Part shown: positions 59,168-64,000 of the stretch, one piece after another
How positions within the stretch are numbered: position 1 is the stretch's first letter
Layout of the letters: every line of letters begins with the position of its first letter
Source of the DNA: Poriferisodalis sp965198245
GTDB lineage: Bacteria; Actinomycetota; Acidimicrobiia; Acidimicrobiales; Poriferisodalaceae
Assembly (NCBI RefSeq): GCF_965198245.1
Contig: NZ_OZ240249.1
Location: 1,302,001 to 1,366,000, forward strand
DNA: 64,000 nucleotides
Direction: 5' to 3'
Notes under the pieces: model-generated
What the model was told of the DNA's origin: nothing
The model's database searches: none
Seen by the model: only the letters and a program-made list of their open reading frames with translations
Made by a program: the position numbers and the translations under genes

Positions 59168-60927
59168 GTTCCGCCCGGTTGCGACTGGCGGGGGCCTGGG
59201 CGGTGGGCGTCGTGCTGCTGGCCGCCACGACGTTCGGTGTTGTAGCGACTGACAGCGCTAATGCTTCCGTGGATACCGGCTCGGACGTTCCCCGTGACCA
59301 GGTTTTGACTGTCGACGACAGCGGCGGGCCTGCGCTGGCGTTCACGTCTCGTGAGTTCTCCTTCTATCCGAGCGCTTTCCTGTTCTGCGATCACGAATTC
59401 GCCAACTGTGACGGGAGTGTCAATAGTCTCCAAGGGCCGGATTGGGACGATCACAATGATGATCTGGTCCTCGGCAACCGCTACTTCGGCAGGGTGAGCG
59501 TGCAGGCGCGCGATGGCGATGCAGACGGTGTGAAGTACGCGGTTGAAGGTGTGTCCGGAGAGCCACGCCAATTCTGCGGGCGTGACTGCTATGACCTGTT
59601 GCTCGGAGTGCGAGAGGATAGCGGCCTATTGTATATGTTCATGGATGACTATGACAACGACAGACCTTTCTATTACATCAACGGGCATCCGGTGAGAACG
59701 GTGGAGTTCTCGGCCGAAGACTCCGCGTCCGATCTGATGGTGTATCGCGAGGCTGTGGTCGGCCCGTCGGAGCATGCCTCAGAGTGCGGCGACTATCCCA
59801 GTGCGAACCGGGACAGGTTCACATGTCTATTCATGCACGAACTCCCGCCGTCTGAGCAGCCGGAGACGCCGTCGAGCCTGCGCGACAGCCTGCCCAACCT
59901 CGTTCAGCCCAAGGAGAACTACAGCCTGATCTTTGCCGAAGAGTTCAACGGTACGCCCATCGAGGATGGATGCAAGGAAGGCCTAGACAACGGGATGGCG
60001 ACTCTCGACAGCGACCTCTGGAATCACGATCCCAACCCGTGCGACAGCGGCGACACGGACAGCCGTGGCGAGCCTTGCCAGAATATACGAGACGGCCGAT
60101 ACTACATGACGAGGGTTCACTCCTGTCGAGGATCAATGTCGACCTACGGCAAGTTCTCCTTCAAGTACGGATACGTTGAGGTCAAATTCTCCGTGAACAC
60201 AAACGTCAATTACTTCTACCAGAACTATGCCTTCTCTGCCGGAAACCCTGTGGTCGCCTTGGAGTCCCTGCATGACGAGTATAACGTAGTCGTGGACAGC
60301 TACGAAGATATCGCCAGGGCATCCAGCATGGAGATAAACGTCTTCGAACATGTCCCTAGGTCCCGAAAGACCGTCTCGCATCAGTACATCAATGGTCCTC
60401 GGCAGCAATACGATGCCCCATTGGTGCCGACTAATTCGTCAAGGTGGAACATATATTGTGGTTCCGGCACGTCAACTCAGATTACGTTACAACACGCTAG
60501 TTGCTGGAACAATGGCAAAATAACGGTGACCTTGGGCCTAGAGTGGACCCCGGCCGGCTATCGGAGTTTTCAGAAGATCGACGGTCATAATGATGACTTG
60601 ACGGTCAGACCCAAGAACAAGATCTCGGTCGAGTATAAACCGATCACGATCACCGATGCCGACACCGGCGAGTTCACAATCGGTAGAAATAAGGTGGCGT
60701 ACACCGGGTCTGACCGGGACAAGTATTTCACGTACTTGGATCCAGACGACACCGACTCCCTGCTGGAACTCGTAGCAATAGCTCACAGGCCCATGGAACT
60801 CATAGTGCGGGCATCGGGATTCGCCTCCAGCAGCTACGACACGATCCGCACCAGACTCGAACTGGATTACATAAGGATCTTCCAACCCGAGGACCTCTAC
60901 ACCAGCATGGAGCCCGTCTATCAGTGA
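59164..60927 (+). CDS. Secreted GH16-like (laminarinase-fold) protein, paralogue
   Basis: A 587-residue paralogue of the preceding protein with the same design: signal peptide (AGAWAVGVVLLAATTFGVVA), an N-terminal beta domain to about 220 containing YFGRVSVQARDGDADGV, then the GH16-like part with YSLIFAEEFNGTP, KFSFKYGYVEVKF, LEWTPAGYRSF and LELDYIRIFQP. The active-site motif is E-I-N-V-F-E (residues 390-395): both glutamates are kept and only the central Asp is Asn. This one might still be an enzyme, though the change at the Asp usually weakens catalysis. Both proteins share the end MEPVYQ. Translational overlap with the upstream gene (ATGA) means the pair is probably made together. Substrate unknown; beta-glucans are the family's usual target. 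Confidence 0.78.
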   Translation: MSSARLRLAGAWAVGVVLLAATTFGVVATDSANASVDTGSDVPRDQVLTVDDSGGPALAFTSREFSFYPSAFLFCDHEFANCDGSVNSLQGPDWDDHNDDLVLGNRYFGRVSVQARDGDADGVKYAVEGVSGEPRQFCGRDCYDLLLGVREDSGLLYMFMDDYDNDRPFYYINGHPVRTVEFSAEDSASDLMVYREAVVGPSEHASECGDYPSANRDRFTCLFMHELPPSEQPETPSSLRDSLPNLVQPKENYSLIFAEEFNGTPIEDGCKEGLDNGMATLDSDLWNHDPNPCDSGDTDSRGEPCQNIRDGRYYMTRVHSCRGSMSTYGKFSFKYGYVEVKFSVNTNVNYFYQNYAFSAGNPVVALESLHDEYNVVVDSYEDIARASSMEINVFEHVPRSRKTVSHQYINGPRQQYDAPLVPTNSSRWNIYCGSGTSTQITLQHASCWNNGKITVTLGLEWTPAGYRSFQKIDGHNDDLTVRPKNKISVEYKPITITDADTGEFTIGRNKVAYTGSDRDKYFTYLDPDDTDSLLELVAIAHRPMELIVRASGFASSSYDTIRTRLELDYIRIFQPEDLYTSMEPVYQ

Positions 60928-60964
60928 CAGCCACCGCCGGCGTAGGTGCGTAGCCTCGGCCGAG

Positions 60965-61732
60965 GTGGTTGACGACGGCCGGGACGATCCAACGACGGCC
61001 GACGCCGTCGACGCCGAGGGGGCATCGCTGAGCGTGGCGATCTCTGATGCCGACCGGCGGCGGATGCAATTGCTCGCAGCGGTGCCGGTGGGCTTTGCCC
61101 TGGCGGCTTACGTCGGACAGATCTTCTTCGCGGCCCTCATCGCGCGAGCGCCGCTGCTGCTGCTGTCGCTGAACGCCACGGACCCGATCCTGCTCGGCGT
61201 GGCCCACCAAGCGCCGCTGTGGGCCTTCATGATCATCGGGGTGACCCGGCTGTTCATCACCGACCCGTTCCTGTACCGGCTCGGCTACGACTACGGCCCG
61301 AATGCCAAGGCGTACCTGGCAGCCGAGCTGGGTCCCCGCAATCGCATCATCAGGGCCATGGGCTGGCTGGAGCGCTGGTTCCCCCGTGTGGGCTGGTTGC
61401 TGCTGTTCGCCATTCCTGGCTACCCGATGTGCTTGCTGTCGGGAATTGCGCGGATGCGCCAGCTGCCGTTCGTGGTGGTGAACCTGGCTGGCACCGTCAC
61501 GCGCTTGGCACTCGTGTGGTGGGTTGCGGACCTGTTCTCAGGGCCGCTCGGCACGGTCATCGACTTCATCAATCGCTATTCGATCCCGTTCACTGTCGCG
61601 ATGTTCGTGCTGGTTGCGGTGCAGACCGCCCGTAACCAGCACCGAGCTGCGAACGCCGAACGAGCTCGCACCAGGCGTGAGCACGAAGCGGCCGAGCAAA
61701 GCCGCATCGACGCTGGTCCACAAGACTGCTGA
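60965..61732 (+). CDS. Integral membrane protein, DedA/VTT-like
   Basis: A 255-residue protein with a charged N-terminal tail, about four or five membrane segments (residues roughly 38-66, 80-100, 135-155, 165-190, 195-220) and a charged C-terminal tail rich in Arg and Glu. The segment GWLLLFAIPGYPMCLLSGIARM with RQLPFVVVNLAGTVTRLALVWW resembles the VTT/DedA family core, where a Pro-Gly and Gly-x-x-Arg-Met pair recurs; these proteins are thought to be proton-dependent lipid scramblases or transporters. Similarity is weak, so only the membrane location is certain. GTG 60965 is chosen. It is 37 bases after the GH16-like pair and 56 bases before ftsK. Confidence 0.65.
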   Translation: MVDDGRDDPTTADAVDAEGASLSVAISDADRRRMQLLAAVPVGFALAAYVGQIFFAALIARAPLLLLSLNATDPILLGVAHQAPLWAFMIIGVTRLFITDPFLYRLGYDYGPNAKAYLAAELGPRNRIIRAMGWLERWFPRVGWLLLFAIPGYPMCLLSGIARMRQLPFVVVNLAGTVTRLALVWWVADLFSGPLGTVIDFINRYSIPFTVAMFVLVAVQTARNQHRAANAERARTRREHEAAEQSRIDAGPQDC

Positions 61733-61788
61733 GCGGCGGCCTCGGTGGGTCTCCGTAGGTGTAGCCCCGCCTCGGTACTCTCGCAGAG

Positions 61789-64000
61789 GTGAGTGCGAAG
61801 GGCACTGCCGGGGCCGACGGCTCGAAGGATGCGTCGAAGGCTTCGACGCGGGGAGATTCCCAGCGCGGCCTGTCCCGGGTAGTCCGCAATGCCCTGAGCG
61901 GCCGATCTCGCGAGATCGTGGCGCTGTCGCTGTTCGCACTTGCCGTGATCTGCGGGCTTGGCCTGCTGGGCGACCGAGCGGGCGTCGTGGGCCGACTCCT
62001 CGAGAACGGGCTTGCCGTCTTGCTCGGTGTGTTCCGCTTCGCGGTGCCGATCCTGCTCATCTGGATCGGGGTGGCTCTCGCCCGCATGGCGGCCTCAGAG
62101 CGCAGCGGTCGCGCCGCGTTCGGGCTGAGCTTGCTGACGGTCGCGTTCGCCGGAGCGGCGCACCTGTCGGGGTCCGCGGACGGCTTCGGACCCGAGTTGG
62201 AGGACTTGCGCCGCAGCGGGGGAGTGCTGGGCGCCGCTGTGGCCGAGCCGTTGCGACGTCTCATCGACGACCCCGCGACGTGGGCCGTGCTGCTGCTCGT
62301 GATGCTGTTTGCCGTCATGATCGTCGGCAACGTCGGTCTTGGTCAGGTCCTGCGCTGGATGTGGACCGGCGTCGCTGCACTCGGCCGGCTGCTGCGCGGG
62401 TCCGTGTCCAAAGGTGCCCGGAGCCTGCAGCGTGTGGGCACCGATCCCGAGCCGCCCTCATTCGAAGCCGAGCAGTACGACTTGGACGCATCCGATGGCG
62501 ACCAGATGCCGGGTGGCGAGCTGCCGGCTGCGGAGGGGGCCCCGATTCCAGGTCTCGATCCGACCGCCGCGGAGCCTGGCGACGCATCGTTTGAGCCGTC
62601 ACCGCCGTCCTTCGTCGAGCCTCCCGGTGGAGACGTCGTACCCCCACCCGTACCGGCCCCGCGCGCGGCACCGCGGGGCACCGGGGCCCGAGGCCAGCGT
62701 CCGCGCTGGAAGCTGCCCAAGCAGTCGGTGCTCAAGCGCAGCGGCACCCAGCAGTTCGACCGGGCGCAGCTGTCGGCAGGAGCCGCAGCGCTGGTGGCCG
62801 CGCTTGCGAGCCATGGCGTGGAAACGCAGGTGACCGGCTGGGAGCCCGGCCCCACCGTCACGCGTTACGAGCTGAAGCTGGGCCCGGGCGTGAAGGTGTC
62901 CCGCGTCACGGCCCTGCACAAGGACATCGCGTATGCCATGGCGGCTGCCGATGTCCGCATCCTGGCGCCGATCCCCGGCCGTTCGGCGATCGGCATCGAG
63001 GTGCCCAACTCCGACCGCCACCTCGTCGCGCTGGGCGACATCCTGTCTTCCAAGGCGGCGGCCGATGCGATGCACCCGCTCGAAGTGGCGATGGGCAAGG
63101 ACATCTCGGGGCGCGAGGTGATGCTCAACCTGGCCACGATGCCCCACGTGCTGATTGCAGGCGCTACCGGCTCGGGCAAGTCGTCGTGCATCAACTCGAT
63201 CATCTCGTCGTTGTTGATGCGGTCCACCCCCGATCAGGTGCGAATGATCCTCGTCGACCCCAAGCGGGTCGAGCTGGGTCAGTACGACGGCCTGCCCCAC
63301 CTGCTGACCGCAGTGGTGACCGAGCCGCGCAAGGCCGCGAACGCCCTGGCATGGGCCGTGAGGGAAATGGAGCGCCGCTACGACGTGCTGTCCGAAGCGG
63401 GCTTCCGTGACATCACCGGCTACAACGCAGCCGTGCTCGACGGAGCGCTGCACAGCAACGAGAGCGAGCTGCTCGGCCAAGACCAGCAACACGAATCGAT
63501 GCCGTTCATCGTGGTGGTCGTCGACGAGCTGAACGACCTGATGATGGTGGCGGCCCGCGACGTCGAAGACTCCATCACCCGTCTGGCTCAGATGGCCAGA
63601 GCCGTCGGCGTCCACCTGGTCGTCGCAACCCAGCGCCCGAGCGTGAACGTCATCACCGGCGTGATCAAAGCAAACATTCCCAGCCGGCTGGCCTTCGCCG
63701 TGTCGAGCCTGGCCGACAGCCGGGTCATCCTGGACCAGCCGGGCGCCGAGCGTCTGGTGGGCCAAGGAGACATGCTGCTGCTGTCCGCCAACTCCAGCAC
63801 TCCGCGCCGCATCCAGGGCAGCTGGGTGAGCGAGTCGGAGATTGCCCACGTAGTGGCCCATTGGCGCCGGCAGGCACCCGAGGTCAGCTATGTCGAAGGC
63901 GTCGAGGGCGCCGAAGCGTCAGCGGGTGCGACAGGACTTCCGGGCGGCACCACAGGCGACGCCGGCGACGACGAATTGTTGCGACAGGCGATGGTCATCG
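61789..64000 (+). CDS. ftsK: DNA translocase FtsK/SpoIIIE, 5' part
   Basis: The first 737 codons of a septal DNA pump that clears chromosomes at division. The GTG start at 61789 lies in AGAGGTGAGTGCG. The N-terminus has about four membrane segments (for example IVALSLFALAVICGLGLLG, GLAVLLGVFRFAVPILLIWI, TWAVLLLVMLFAVMIVG), then a Pro/Asp/Glu-rich linker (about 200-310). The motor shows the alpha domain (TRYELKLGPGVKVSRVTAL) and the RecA-like beta domain with Walker A GATGSGKSS, LVDPKRVELGQYDGLPHLL, Walker B IVVVVDELNDLMM and LVVATQRPSVNVITG. The winged-helix gamma domain is beyond the window edge. Being just after the membrane protein gene, and not beside rnj, is a change from the common actinobacterial order. 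Confidence 0.95.
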   Translation, partial: MSAKGTAGADGSKDASKASTRGDSQRGLSRVVRNALSGRSREIVALSLFALAVICGLGLLGDRAGVVGRLLENGLAVLLGVFRFAVPILLIWIGVALARMAASERSGRAAFGLSLLTVAFAGAAHLSGSADGFGPELEDLRRSGGVLGAAVAEPLRRLIDDPATWAVLLLVMLFAVMIVGNVGLGQVLRWMWTGVAALGRLLRGSVSKGARSLQRVGTDPEPPSFEAEQYDLDASDGDQMPGGELPAAEGAPIPGLDPTAAEPGDASFEPSPPSFVEPPGGDVVPPPVPAPRAAPRGTGARGQRPRWKLPKQSVLKRSGTQQFDRAQLSAGAAALVAALASHGVETQVTGWEPGPTVTRYELKLGPGVKVSRVTALHKDIAYAMAAADVRILAPIPGRSAIGIEVPNSDRHLVALGDILSSKAAADAMHPLEVAMGKDISGREVMLNLATMPHVLIAGATGSGKSSCINSIISSLLMRSTPDQVRMILVDPKRVELGQYDGLPHLLTAVVTEPRKAANALAWAVREMERRYDVLSEAGFRDITGYNAAVLDGALHSNESELLGQDQQHESMPFIVVVVDELNDLMMVAARDVEDSITRLAQMARAVGVHLVVATQRPSVNVITGVIKANIPSRLAFAVSSLADSRVILDQPGAERLVGQGDMLLLSANSSTPRRIQGSWVSESEIAHVVAHWRRQAPEVSYVEGVEGAEASAGATGLPGGTTGDAGDDELLRQAMVI

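Overview
The window is high-GC DNA with actinobacterial-type genes: MoeZ-like, LpdA-type flavoprotein, LCP ligase, RNase J, DapA, FtsK and a 13E12/DUF222-HNH protein. The large surface proteins built from YAYxxSDGSRD-type propellers and Calx-beta-like repeats resemble those I associate with marine or host-associated Acidimicrobiia. That placement is inference; no rRNA or tRNA gene is visible to test it.

Layout. 1-9936 is ordinary chromosome: the 3' end of pepA, a conserved unknown on the minus strand, a sirtuin, a rhodanese-ThiF sulfur-transfer enzyme, an LpdA-type flavoprotein, and a run of envelope genes (LCP ligase, UDP-sugar dehydrogenase, a His-rich membrane protein, a sugar-1-phosphate nucleotidyltransferase) that together suggest synthesis and wall attachment of an acidic glycopolymer. 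9975-13600 is a repeat-rich accessory block: a DUF222-HNH gene sits between two diverged copies of a small membrane coiled-coil gene, followed by a third coiled-coil membrane protein. 13601-38266 holds a candidate promoter, two 13-base C tracts in duplicated leader elements, and one giant gene (about 8040 codons) for a secreted modular protein. 38276-40840 is a scar zone with a gene remnant, an IS110-family element with a possible bridge-RNA region, a deleted ISL3-type transposase and a broken DUF5615-type toxin gene. 40864-47367 holds a DUF4143 ATPase and the minus-strand genes for an acyl-CoA synthetase, an unknown repeat-bearing protein, DapA and RNase J. 47674-60927 is a second surface cluster: a 3209-aa protein with a Spondin_N-like domain, about 16 Calx-beta-like repeats and three C-terminal CWB2 wall-binding repeats, then two translationally overlapping GH16-like secreted paralogues. 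60965-64000 has a DedA/VTT-like membrane protein and the start of ftsK.

How it works together. The envelope operon can build a wall polymer, and CWB2 repeats could dock the 3209-aa protein on the wall. The most striking signal is a 13-base G tract inside that gene: loss of one G places a TAG stop directly after the tract, and gain of one G gives a TGA about 45 bases later, so the protein has the architecture of an ON/OFF phase-variable surface protein. The other giant gene carries its homopolymer tracts in the leader, where they could tune expression instead. The two giant proteins and GH16-like pair may therefore form a switchable surface-display system; this is a hypothesis from sequence architecture.
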